Below are positions 1 through 10,164 of a DNA stretch of 64,000 nucleotides, piece after piece; position 1 is the stretch's first letter; every line of letters begins with the position of its first letter. The stretch is from positions 372,001-436,000 of the forward strand of contig NC_082423.1 of the NCBI RefSeq assembly GCF_004011695.2, in the 5' to 3' direction. The position numbers were made by a program, and so were the translations under genes. The notes under the pieces are model-generated. The model was not told the origin of the DNA. It saw nothing but the letters and a program-made list of their open reading frames with translations, and made no database searches. This DNA comes from Ascochyta rabiei. Taxonomy: Eukaryota > Ascomycota > Dothideomycetes > Pleosporales > Didymellaceae.

Positions 1-284
1 CTCTTGTTCTATAGCAACTGTGTGATTACAGTAGCTAGGAGAGTTTTATTATCTTCTACCTTTTTCTTATACTCCTTATAAGTCTTATCTAATAACGTCT
101 AAGACATGTTTACATATAGCTTGCTAGCCTTAGTGCACTTAGCACACTTTAGATAACTTAAACTACCTAGCATAATGTAGCACTTGTGTCCTTTAAAGAA
201 ACAATAATTGCAGGGAACTTTAGAGGGCGTGTTAGCTTAACAGATTTTAGATGTAAGGCGAAGGTTGTAGGTATGTAAAGACAT
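1..284 (-). pseudogene. Antisense zinc-cluster-like ORF of element B1 (partial)
   Basis: On the minus strand an ATG at 284 opens a frame running to the window edge with only a few stops (TAA/TAG), each explicable as a RIP-hit CAA/CAG/TGG codon. It encodes a cysteine pattern: PCNYC, then GHKC, then KCAKC. A charged helix-like segment follows (LLDKTYKEYKKKVE). The same frame, with the same ATG, is present in B2 (37534 downward), where some cysteines have become tyrosine (TGT to TAT). From memory, fungal Gypsy elements often carry antisense proteins with this CxxC...C...CxxC plus coiled-coil layout; I could not check this. It lies opposite the 3' region between the chromodomain and the LTR. Function is unknown, and a nucleic-acid-binding role is only inference. 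Confidence 0.6.
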
Positions 285-384
285 CTTAACTTACAGGTTA
301 CTAGATATAGAGATTATAGATTATATAAATCTCTAAAATATAATTACGTAGTTTAAGGACAAACTAAAGAGGAAGGGGGGATAG

Positions 385-878
385 TGTTATAATTCTGTGC
401 AGAAGGAGCAGTACAGTAATAAGTATTATCTAACTAAACCCTTAACTTCCTCCTAGAGGAACAACAAGTAGAGAAAGACAGAACACCTAGGGTTGTTACG
501 TAACTGCTTGTTAACGAGCATAACATACGTAACTGCTTATTAATAAGCATAGTATAATATACTTATCTACAAGCACCCTTATTTATTTTATTAGACTAAC
601 TCTAGTTGCTTATTAATAAGTATTAAATCTCCTTAGTATATAGATTATAGGAACACAACCCTTATAGTTTGTGTCTAACTTTATTAATTAACTTTATTAT
701 TAGAATATCTTAACCCTGCTTACAAAACAGATAGTCTACTATATACTCTTCCTTAAAACCCTAGTTACTACAGTCTTAAACTAGATAAGTACCCCTTCGA
801 GAACCCCTGCACGTACTTATCCCTAAGACCTAATCGAAAGATTACTTACGGACTTTGTCTAAAGTGTAAAACTTAACA
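385..878 (+). repeat. 3' LTR of element B1 (494 bp)
   Basis: Starts TGTTATAATT and ends CTTAACA. It aligns along its length with the LTRs at 24230, 37635, 51725 and 58327. The middle part resembles B2, and the last half resembles D more closely. It contains two palindromic blocks around 505-555 built on TGCTTGTTAACGAGCA and TGCTTATTAATAAGCA, and a related block near 606. Confidence 0.85.
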
Positions 879-889
879 CCTAGATATTA

Positions 890-3800
890 TAGTTTATAAC
901 AAACTTATAGTAAGCCTTAACTACTACTAATAAGTATATAGTATTACTTAAATGTAATAACTCTAAAATGTGCGTGTTTGTAGAGTCTCTAGTATAAACA
1001 GCTAACGCCTATACTAGACCTGCGTCTACAGTCCTATTATCCTCCTTAGAAGTAACGCTGTACCTATTAACGTCTACTCTAGCCCCTAACCTGCCTTATA
1101 AAGCGCTGTTTTTAGCGTCTACCCTAGGCCTATATGCCTCTATGCAGACGTCTATAGCCTATAGAAAACTTCTTCCTATAGGTAAGGCCTTTACTAGAGA
1201 CAAATTCTTATTTAAGGTGTAGTAGGTTATAATAGAATATAAGCTGCAGGTAGACGTGTTCTTTACTAGTAGGCTATAGGACATATTTACCTTTATATAG
1301 TTCTAGCTTAGTACGTCTGTAAAATAAGATATAGCTCTGTTCTATAAGAATAGGAGTACCTAAGAGGTGTAGAGCCTAAAGGACTTCCTAGTATACCTAG
1401 AATTCTGCTACAGCAATAACTACAGCTAGGAACAGGCCTAGGCAAAACTAGAGAGCGTCTATTAGGGCTCTAACAAGTTATTCTTAGACTTCTTTATCTA
1501 GTTTAAACAGCTCCTAGTGCAAAGTAGTAGCCTCTACTAGGACAGAGAATAGTGCCTATTAAAGCTCTATTAGGCCCTAAACGTAAATATCTGTAATATA
1601 GTAATAAACTAAGGAGTAACTTATATAGACTATAACGCGGCTATTATAGAGTATAAGTCTATTACTATAGATATTAAGACTATAGCTATAGAGAACTAGC
1701 TACACTATAGCTCTACCTAGGTACTACCTAAGCGTAACAGAGATAGTAATACTAAGATAACAGTTATGTCTGCAGTAAGCACTAGCAGCAGCGCTAAGCG
1801 TAGAGATTAGAAGTAGTCTGCCTCTAACTAGGCTACGTAGGTTCCTAATAAGGTATTCTAGTAACACTAGAAGGCTAACCTATGTACCTGTTGCAGTAAA
1901 GGAGGACATATTTACTTGGATTATGCTAACACAGTAGTAACTAGAGTATAGGTAGTAATAATTTTAGGTAAGAAAGAGGCTAGTTTATATAGGGGAAACT
2001 AGCTATTTCTAATATAAATCTAAGTTAGGAGCGCTATAGAAGTATATTAGTAGAGAAGACTACTAGTATAGGGGCATTATAGGCTGCTAGGGGAGCTATT
2101 ATAGACTCTATAAACAAGCCCCTATTCTAAATTCTGTTATTTATTATTAGGGTAACTTAGGCTAACATGCTAGTAGACTTAGGGTGTAAATACTTTAGCG
2201 TAGTAAGCAATAACTTTACTACGCGCTTAGGAGGAGACTTTATTTAGGTACTGCTATAACGCTTAGTATAAGTAGTAGGTACTAGTAGAAAGTCTATAAT
2301 CTCCTATTTAGTCCTGTTTAGGTATAACCTAGACAGGTAGCGCTTATAGGTAGTAGCCTATATAGTGCTAGGTCTAAGCTAGGATATTATTTTAGGGAAA
2401 CTCTAGCTTTAACAAGAGGGCGTAGTATTAGACGTAGAAAAGGGCACACTAATAATATAATAGGTAGGGAACCTTATAGTCTATAAGTCCTTATAGTATA
2501 TAGTAAATATTTATATAGCCCTTCTATTAGTAACTAAGTTTAATAAGTCCCTAGCTAATAGGCTTTAGAAGCACCTGCCTAGGGACTAGTTTAACTCTAT
2601 AAGCCTCTACAACATTACTAAAATCCTCTTAGTCTAATCCCTAGGAGCGTAAGGGATAGCAGAGGAGGTAGACTCTCTCCCGCCTAAGTTAGTTTAGTTT
2701 TAGGACCTATTTAATAAGAGTAAGGCCTTAGGCCTCTCTCTATATAGGGGCTAGATAGATTACTATATACAGTTACAACGTAACTAGTCTAGAAAGGAGG
2801 AGCCTCTACCCTAGGGCCCTCTATACAACATGCTAAGGGACTAGCTACTTAAGCTATAGAAGTAGGTGTTAGCACTAATAGACAAGAGCTAGATCTACGC
2901 CTCCTCTTCCCTAGCAGAGGCCCTAGTCCTACTAGTTAAGAAGTTCTCTAGCAGGTAGCGTGTGTGCGTAGACTATTACACATTTAATAGCATTACAATT
3001 ACTAACTAGTACCTACTTCCTCTTATTAAGGAAACGTTATATACACTAGGGGGTGCCTACTAGTTCTCTAAGGTTAATATCTATTTAGTATTTTACTAGA
3101 TTTATATTACAGAAGGGGATAAGCACCTTACTACGTTCTATACCTGTTTTAGGCTCTTTAAGTAGCTAGTCTGCCTATTTAGCCTAGCTAGAGCACTAGT
3201 GTCCGTCTAGTGTTATAATAAGAGCGTGCTTTAGGAGACATTAGGTAACTATGCTACTGTGTACCTAGACAATGTCCTTATTTACAGTAGTAGGTCTAGA
3301 ACAGACTACTTAGGGAAGGTTAGCAGAGTCCTTACGCTCCTACGTAATGCAGAGCTGTATTAAGATCTTAAGAAGTGCGTATTTGTAATAAAGAAGGTAT
3401 ACTACCTAGGATATATTATAGAAGCTAGAAAGGACATTTACCCTAATCCTAAGAAGGTTAAGGCTATCTATAATTAGGAAGCCCTATAGTCTTTACGCAG
3501 GGTCTGCAGTTTCCTAGGGTTTACTAACTTCTACTAGGACTTTATCCTTACCTTCTCTAATATTACTACCCTACTTAATTAACTTATAGGGAAGGGTATC
3601 CTGTTCTAGTAGGGGCAGGAGGAAGATACAGCGTTCTACTAGCTAAAGAACGCATTTATAACAGAACTAGTCCTAGCCTAGTAGGACTCTAAGTAAGAGA
3701 CACTACTAGAGGCAGACTACTCTAGTAAGGCGTTAGGCAGCTGCCTTTCTTAATAGTAGAGGAAGGTGCTTTACCCTGTAGTGTACTACTCTGCTATACT

Positions 3801-5690
3801 TATAGCAGAATAACAGAACTATACTATCTATAATAAGGAGTTAACTACTGTTATAAAGTGCCTAGGGGTCTAGGCAGTAGAATTAAGGTCTGTTACTAGG
3901 CTATTTACTATCCTAACTAACTATAAGAATCTCTAGTACTTTACTACAGCGCGCAGGCTAAGTAAGAGGCAGCACTAATAGGTAGAGGAGCTGTTAAAGT
4001 TCTGTTTCTACCTTTACTTCTGCCTAGGGCGCCTTACAGCCTAACTAGATGTGCTAAGCTACTAGTAACAGGACTATAATAGGAGGTTAGAGGGGGTCTT
4101 TAGGATAAAAACCCTAGTTTTAGTATTAGTAGTTAGTATACTAGGCCCTAGTACGCCTCTACTTTTTATTAACATATATATGTAATTACTATAGGATAAA
4201 GGTGTTTAGTAGGACGTAGGGTATATAGCGCGCCTGTCCGCTGTCTATAATAGAGCCTACTAGTTCCCTCCTAAGGCTAAGACTACCTAGTAAATTGCAG
4301 ATTGCACGCTTAGTGCTTATAGCATGCTACTATGTCTAGGGTTATATAGGTCCTATATTAGAAGCTACTTATAACTATAATAATTTAAAAGGTACATAAA
4401 TTAAACCTAATAGGCTATCTTAGTGCTAACGCCACTTTCTAAATTATTTAACGTAACTTCTACTAGAAGGGAATATTATAGGATGTTTAGTGTTATATCT
4501 ATAACTGCTAGTGTTTTAGCATATATATGTTACAGCGCTAACAGTAGGGCTTACTCTAGCTATTGCCTATTACTAACTATTATTAGTCCTAGATTTTAAT
4601 AGACTTTATAGTTAACCTTGTTTAGGCTAATAAGGACGTACTACACTATTTCTTAATTATTATAGATTATCTCTCTAAGTATATATAGCTAGAAGTAATA
4701 ACTTCTATAACTATAGAATATTATACTAAGGTCTTCTATAATACATAGTAGTAGTTCTAGAGCTTTTCTAGCTCTATAATTACAGACTGCAGCTTAGACT
4801 AGTAAGGATATTTTTAGACAACGCTGTGTAGCCTTATAGGGGTAGACTAGCTACTCTCTACAGCCTATTACCTCTAGACAGACAGAGGGACAGAGTGCGC
4901 TAAATAAGAGGTGTAGGCAGTCCTACAGGTTATAGTTAACTTTAAGCAGGATAACTAGCCTAACTGTCTTCTAGCCTGCTAACTAGCACTTAACAATTGC
5001 AACTCTTTAGTTACTAGAGTTAGTTCTAACCTACTTCTCTATAGTTATAATGTAGACCTCCTACAGACAACAGTGCTACTAACTATTAGCTAGAACACAC
5101 TACAGGGATAGGTAGTCTATTTCCTAGACTACCTCTAGTAAGGTATAGAGCTTACCTAGGCAGCTATAGTATAGGTATAAAAACGCACCTAGAACGTAAC
5201 AGACTATAGCTATAGGCCTATAGAGTAGTACTATATAGAAGATAGAGTGTAGTTTTCCCTCTATAATATAAAAACTAACAGGCTAAGTTAGAAGCTTAAA
5301 TAGTTACAAGCCTAGTATACAGTAGTTACAGTTCCTACCCTTCTAATAGTTACTCTAGATTTGCTAGGTAACCTCTATAAGATAGTGTATGTAGACCTAC
5401 TAGAACATACAGCTTCTAACCTGTTACTAATACAGCGCCTGCAGGAAAGTAGACTAGGCCTACTAGTTGTTCTAGAGGAGGACAACCTAACCCTGGCTAA
5501 ATAGGAGGTAGAGGCTATTCTAAAACAAAAGAGGGCTTATAGGCAGAATAAGTTATAGGTTCTAGTTAAATAGAAGGGATATACAAAGCTAACGTAGGAA
5601 CTACTAGAAGCGTTATAGAATATAAAGGCCTAGAAGGCCTTTATAGTAATATACATAGTATATAAGAAGTAGATATAGGAAAGAAGAAAC
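890..5690 (+). pseudogene. Gag-Pol polyprotein of A1, RIP-inactivated
   Basis: Read through the many TAG/TAA codons, the domains come in Ty3/Gypsy order. First is Gag with a CCHC knuckle (about 1883-1924, Cys-Thr-Cys-Cys then GGH; the last Cys has become Tyr). Then a retropepsin-like DLG (about 2170), reverse transcriptase with VCVDYY (about 2963) and YLDN (about 3261-3272), RNase H (about 3700-3900), integrase core (about 4600-5000), and a chromodomain-like VLVK-x-KGY block (about 5505-5610). The order PR-RT-RH-IN-chromodomain marks a chromovirus. The YxDD box reads YLDN, so the catalytic second Asp is lost as well as the frame. Confidence 0.8.
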
Positions 5691-5699
5691 TTTTGTTAT

Positions 5700-7083
5700 T
5701 TATAATAACCCTTATAGGGTCCTGTTAGGAGATACTGCGTAGGGCATAAGGCCTAGCGCAGAAGAGCTTAGGAACCTTATAGTAACAGCACGCTGTTACC
5801 TTATATACACACTACTAGGCAACTAGTAGTAATCCTTAGAACTTAAAAAAGATGTTGTTATCTATAGATAGGGAACAACAGGCAGTAGTAGCTACGTCTA
5901 GGGCCTAGGTTTGCGCAATATAGTAGTAGTAGTTAATCTTATAGTTATTATTAATACCCTCTATATCTGCCTTCGTAGTGCTGCTACGTATTAGCTATAA
6001 TACTTCCTTAAAGTTATAGTTAGGTATGCACAGCTCTATAGGAGAAGGTAAGTAGTAATAGTAGGTAGGCGTGCGCAGCTCTATAGGGGAGAGGAAGCAG
6101 CAATAGCGCAGGGGCGTAGGGGACCTTGTAAGAGAGGGAGAGCAGCGCTAGCGCAGGGGCATAGGCAACTCTACAGGAGAAGGAGAACAGTAACAGCAGG
6201 GTAGTAAGCAGAGCTAGCAGATAGATAAGCAGCGCTTGTTAAGAGAGTTAGAGTAGTAGTAGTAGGACAAGCAGGACGACAGGGCGTACTCTAGGCAGCA
6301 GTAGGGCGTAGTAAGCAGGCGCTTAACTTAGTTAATAGCGTCTTTTAGATCTAGTTAGCTACATACCTAATATAGACAGAAATTCTTATAGTAGTATAGG
6401 CCTAAACTACCTCTATACAGTTTATAAGCTTAGTCTAGGACTAAAAGGCTAACCCTATAGCAGCTACAAACTGTTAGAGGTAGGTATCTAGCTAGTTACT
6501 GCTATAACACCTAGACAACAGCGTAGTAGGCAGAGTAACTTAGGTACTAGGCTTAGTAGGGGAATAGGCAGCATAAGAGGAGGTTATCTACTTTGCTAGC
6601 GTAGGGTTAGCTAGGGCTAGGTTAAGTGCAGCCTTATACACCTACTAGTGCTTATAGTAGGTACCTAGCAAAAATATTACATTAGAAAGGAAAACCTATA
6701 GTAGTAATAAAGGGGTAACTTACAGTAGAAAACGGGCTAACGCCCCTAGTTAGCCTTGTTACTACCTATACTCTAGGTGCTAGGCGTCTTAATATAAGCG
6801 TTACTAGCGCGCACTAACACCTTAGCTACTATTAGTTAGAAATAAGAAACTAGAACAGGAACACGTACTTAGATATACTGCTTAAAATTGTACTAGGTAT
6901 AGTAGAGCTTAGTATTTATAGTAAAGAGGTTATTATTATACATATAGACGTAAGAGCTAGACCCTTACGCTACTACAACTAGCCCTAGGTTTTACCTGCT
7001 ACTAGTATCCCCTAGGCTACGCTAAATATAGAAACGACCTAATAAAAGTATATACAGCCTAGGAGGGATAGATAAAGAAGGTA
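5700..7083 (+). other. 3' tail of A1 downstream of the chromodomain
   Basis: About 1.4 kb lies between the end of pol and the 3' LTR. It contains a four-unit 45-bp tandem array (6026-6205) and Arg/Gln-rich or Leu-rich frames on both strands. No known domain was recognised. It ends in a purine-rich stretch (gataaagaaggta) that abuts the LTR and fits a polypurine tract. The homologous tail in A2 and A3 is about 2 kb. Confidence 0.55.
6026..6205 (+). repeat. 45-bp minisatellite, four units (A1)
   Basis: Four 45-bp units start at 6026, 6071, 6116 and 6161. Each is built on a core like CAGCTCTATAGGGGAGAG followed by a RIP-altered CAG/CAA run (agcagcaatagcgcagg). The period is a multiple of three, so it keeps any reading frame. 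The same array is at 15306-15485 in A2. Confidence 0.75.
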
Positions 7084-7238
7084 TATTATAGGCTTAGACC
7101 TTGTCTAAACCTTAAGCAAGACAGGATAGTTATGTGCCCTACAGACATATTAGAAGGACACGCAACGTGTTACCTCCTTAAGAGATACAATACCATATCA
7201 ACCCTTATTGCATCCTACCCTAAGGCTAGTCCATAACA
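7084..7238 (+). repeat. 3' LTR of element A1 (155 bp)
   Basis: Starts TATTATAGGC (RIP form of TGTTATAGGC) and ends CCATAACA. It is nearly identical to the LTRs at 9895, 16962, 27581 (reverse) and 34547 (reverse). Confidence 0.9.
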
Positions 7239-9894
7239 TTTGCTATAATCCTCTTTAATTAAGCTTTGTTAAAAGGTTTTCCTTTATGTTAACTAAGGCG
7301 TTCTACCTTAGCGCCTGTTATAAATACAGCTACCTACAGCGTTGTTACAGACATTCCTTAGTCTTATTTAAGTTAGTCTGTTGTCTTTTTGTAGCTTATC
7401 TTTTTAGATAGGAATACTGCTAGCAGGGGAGTTAGTAGAGGCGTTAGGTATGCCTCTACAATCTTCCTGCCTTAGTAATATTAGGGTTGTTTAGCACGTA
7501 GAGTATCCTCCTGTATTGTCTTATTCTTATAGAACGTTTTAGTTTTAGATATATAGCTCTATATAGCTAGGAGTTTAACTATACTAATCTAAGTTATAAT
7601 CTCCTCTAACGTGTTATATATAAGGTTATCTATAATATCCTCTATTTTACTGTTAAATATTGTTTCTTTATTAAACACTACATTACAGGTACTAATTACT
7701 TTAGCTATTAATAGGACCTAGATTTGGTATATGTTAGTAGACTAATATCCTACTAAGTATCTAATCTATACCTTTAGGTCTAGTCTTTATTACCTTAATT
7801 TTCTTTAATAGGTATTATCAGTTATAGTAAATGCTTTGCATCTGTATTCTCTTAGGTAAGCCTAGTTTAGTTTTTAAGGTCTAGTAACTATACTATTTAT
7901 AGCAGCTATATGCGTAAAGAACATTTTATATAGTAATCTCTACTTATTTAGATAATTTAGCGTCTAATTATATAGGTATACTGCTGCTCTAGTACTTTCT
8001 AGCTAGAGTTTCTTTAGTAGATTTGCGTCTAGTTAAATTGCGTATACCTTCTCTTTTATTACACCCCTTACGTGTTTAGCTCCTCTATTTTAAGCTTATA
8101 TGTCTAGAGTAAAAGGCTTAATTTTTATTAAGAGGTACGTGCACTATCTCTTAACCTCTCGATTTACTATAACAATTATATTATTTATCTTAATTACCTT
8201 AACCATAATATTAAACTGTTTCTTTAAGAACTAGATAAAGACCCTAAGTAGACAGATAATAGATCTTGCAGGCCTATTGTCCTTAAAGTAGAAGTCCTAC
8301 ACGTACTAAGAGTGTTAGCAGGTAATAAGTATTTAATTCTTTTTCTTGTTAAAGCTTCCTACTTTGTATTTATAGAAGTCTACAGCTATTTATTTACCTA
8401 GGCCTTTGTTATTTAATTATAGGGTCTTTATATTTAACGTTTAACTTTATTTATCTACATATATTATATTATACTATTATAATACCTTTAATCTTTACCC
8501 CCTTAGGTTAATATATAAGGTGCTTAATTACAGATAGTCCTAGATATCTAAGCCTCTTATGCTACATTATAGCTGTTACTCTCTATAGTAATCTTCTATT
8601 AAAATTTATACGCACATAGAGTGCTACTAAAGCTATATTTAGTTATTTAATAACCTACTATCTAAAGCTTTCAATTAGGATAGCTATAATGTTGCTGTTT
8701 CTTTAACATAGCATTGTTAGATCTTCGTAGTTATCCTACTATATTCCTTATCTTTAGAGTAGCCTAGATAATACTAGGTTATACAGGAATTCTAGGCACT
8801 ATACAACATTATTTAAGCGTAGTACTTATTTACCTTAAGATTTCTCTACTAATAAATTAACAGTACTATTTCCATATATCTAGACCTTAGAGTTCCTAGT
8901 CTAGATATAGTCTCTAATTGCTGGCTAGCGTACGTCTCTAAGTCTTTAGAGGTTATTATAGATATACGTAGTTAAGCCAGAATCTAGAAGTAATACCTCC
9001 TTTAATAGATATCCTTAATTACTTACGCTACATACTACTTTTATACTACCTTTATTAACCTAAGTAATTTCTTAGCTATCTATTTACTTAATAATCTTAT
9101 CTAGTGTTTAAGCCGTCTTAATGTGTAGAGTAATTAATTAAGAATTTGTTATTGCTAGGTAGGGTTGCTTTAAACTATTATTTAGTTTATTTACTATTCT
9201 TTATAGGTCTAGCTTATATTAAAGTTTATACTATACTAGCTTTATAAAATTTTAATTAAGTTTAAACCACTTAGGGGTTTCTAAATTATTAATAACATAG
9301 GAAAAGTTACTAATGTTGTAGCGCTGTTTGTAAGCTAGATATATATCTACAGCTTCTGCTATATTCCTTCTTTAGAATCACTTAGACTTGTTACTAGACG
9401 CATTTATTTTACGCTTTAATTACCTTTAAATTAGGGCTGTAGATAGCACTCTAATTTACATACTAAAGGCGTCCCTCTATATGTTTAAGTTAGATTTACT
9501 TATTACTACAAAGGCTCTACTATCTGTTATAAAGGCACTTTTTATTCAACCTTATATTAGATAGGCTAGGCTTATATACTTATAGAAGAGTTTTACTATC
9601 TATCTTCTTTCTATATTACTTTAGTTGCTTACTATACTAGTAAATATTACTATCTATACTAGGGCAATCTTTAAAACTACTTTTAGGAAGTTATCTATAA
9701 CTAGCTTGCTCTATATTACATCCCCTATTTTAAGGGCTTCTACGTAAGTTAAAGCTTACTTGTATTTACTAAGCTATAGCTCCTAATCTTGCAGGACTCT
9801 TATAGGCTTTAGTGCTTTATAGTACCTTTCTTATACCCTTCTAATCTTATTATTAAGATTTTCTCCTACTACTGTCTAGACATTTATAATCTAG
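7239..9894 (-). mobile_element. Copia retrotransposon, integrase-to-gag portion
   Basis: This is the body of a Ty1/Copia element on the minus strand, broken on both sides by family A insertions (A1 to the left, A2 to the right). Gag lies to the right and continues at 17122-~17700. A protease-like segment and then integrase follow to the left. Reverse transcriptase and the 3' LTR must lie left of A1, outside the window. The PR-IN order ahead of RT is what separates Copia from Gypsy. All frames are interrupted by TAA/TAG of RIP origin. Confidence 0.75.
7900..9894 (-). pseudogene. Copia Gag-protease-integrase frame, RIP-inactivated
   Basis: On the minus strand, a segment reading IYGNSTVNLL (about 8835-8890) resembles the Copia protease glycine/threonine region. 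At about 8400-8040 the frame has the integrase core signature: AVDFYKYK at its start, FNIMVKVI, and near its end QNRGAKHVRGVIKEK, corresponding to the family's QNGxAER...KEK. Stops fall where Gln or Trp is expected. The segment from 9300 to 9894 is the downstream part of Gag. The assignment as Copia rests on integrase preceding where RT would be and on these motifs. Family identity is firm; boundaries are approximate. Confidence 0.7.
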
Positions 9895-10049
9895 TGTTAT
9901 AGGCTTAGACCTTGTCTAAGCCTTAAGCGAGACGGGGCGGTTACGTGCCCTATAGACATATTAGAAGGACACGCAACATGTTACCTCCTTAAGAGATATA
10001 ATACTATATTAACCCTTATTACATTCTACCTTAAGGCTAGTCTATAACA
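9895..10049 (+). repeat. 5' LTR of element A2 (155 bp)
   Basis: TGTTATAGGC...TATAACA ends. Preceded by the TSD tctag. Very short for a Gypsy LTR. Confidence 0.92.
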
Positions 10050-10164
10050 TTTATATCTCTTCTTCTAGGAGAACAGCTAGCACTTATACTATGTCAGCTG
10101 GCTCCTAGAATAACCCCTTAGACAAATCTGTCCCCTTAACCCTTGAGGAATTTATAGCCTAAAT

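Larger units (their letters stand above)
1..878 (+). mobile_element. Element B1: 3' end of a family B Gypsy retrotransposon
   Basis: Positions 1-384 match the 3' internal end of element B2 (about 37260-37634) and are followed by an LTR (385-878). The element lies on the + strand and its coding part is left of the window. A purine-rich tract (ggaagggggg, 371-380) precedes the LTR, as expected for the plus-strand priming site. Immediately after the LTR the sequence continues as the interior of a family A element, at the point equivalent to about 10163 in A2. B1 was therefore inserted into A1, and A1's 5' end must lie left of the window. The inner sequence is RIP-mutated but keeps a long antisense reading frame. 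Confidence 0.85.
879..7238 (+). mobile_element. Element A1: family A Gypsy chromovirus, 5' part missing
   Basis: Matches element A2 from about 10163 to its end, with a 155-bp LTR at 7084-7238. Its own 5' LTR and about 120 bp of leader are displaced beyond B1, out of the window. Compared with A2 it lacks about 0.6 kb near 6945 (A2 about 16230-16870), so it is an internal deletion derivative. The sequence right of the LTR is a minus-strand Copia element, so A1 was inserted there. The TSD cannot be checked because the other end is outside; the right flank reads tttgc. Confidence 0.85.
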
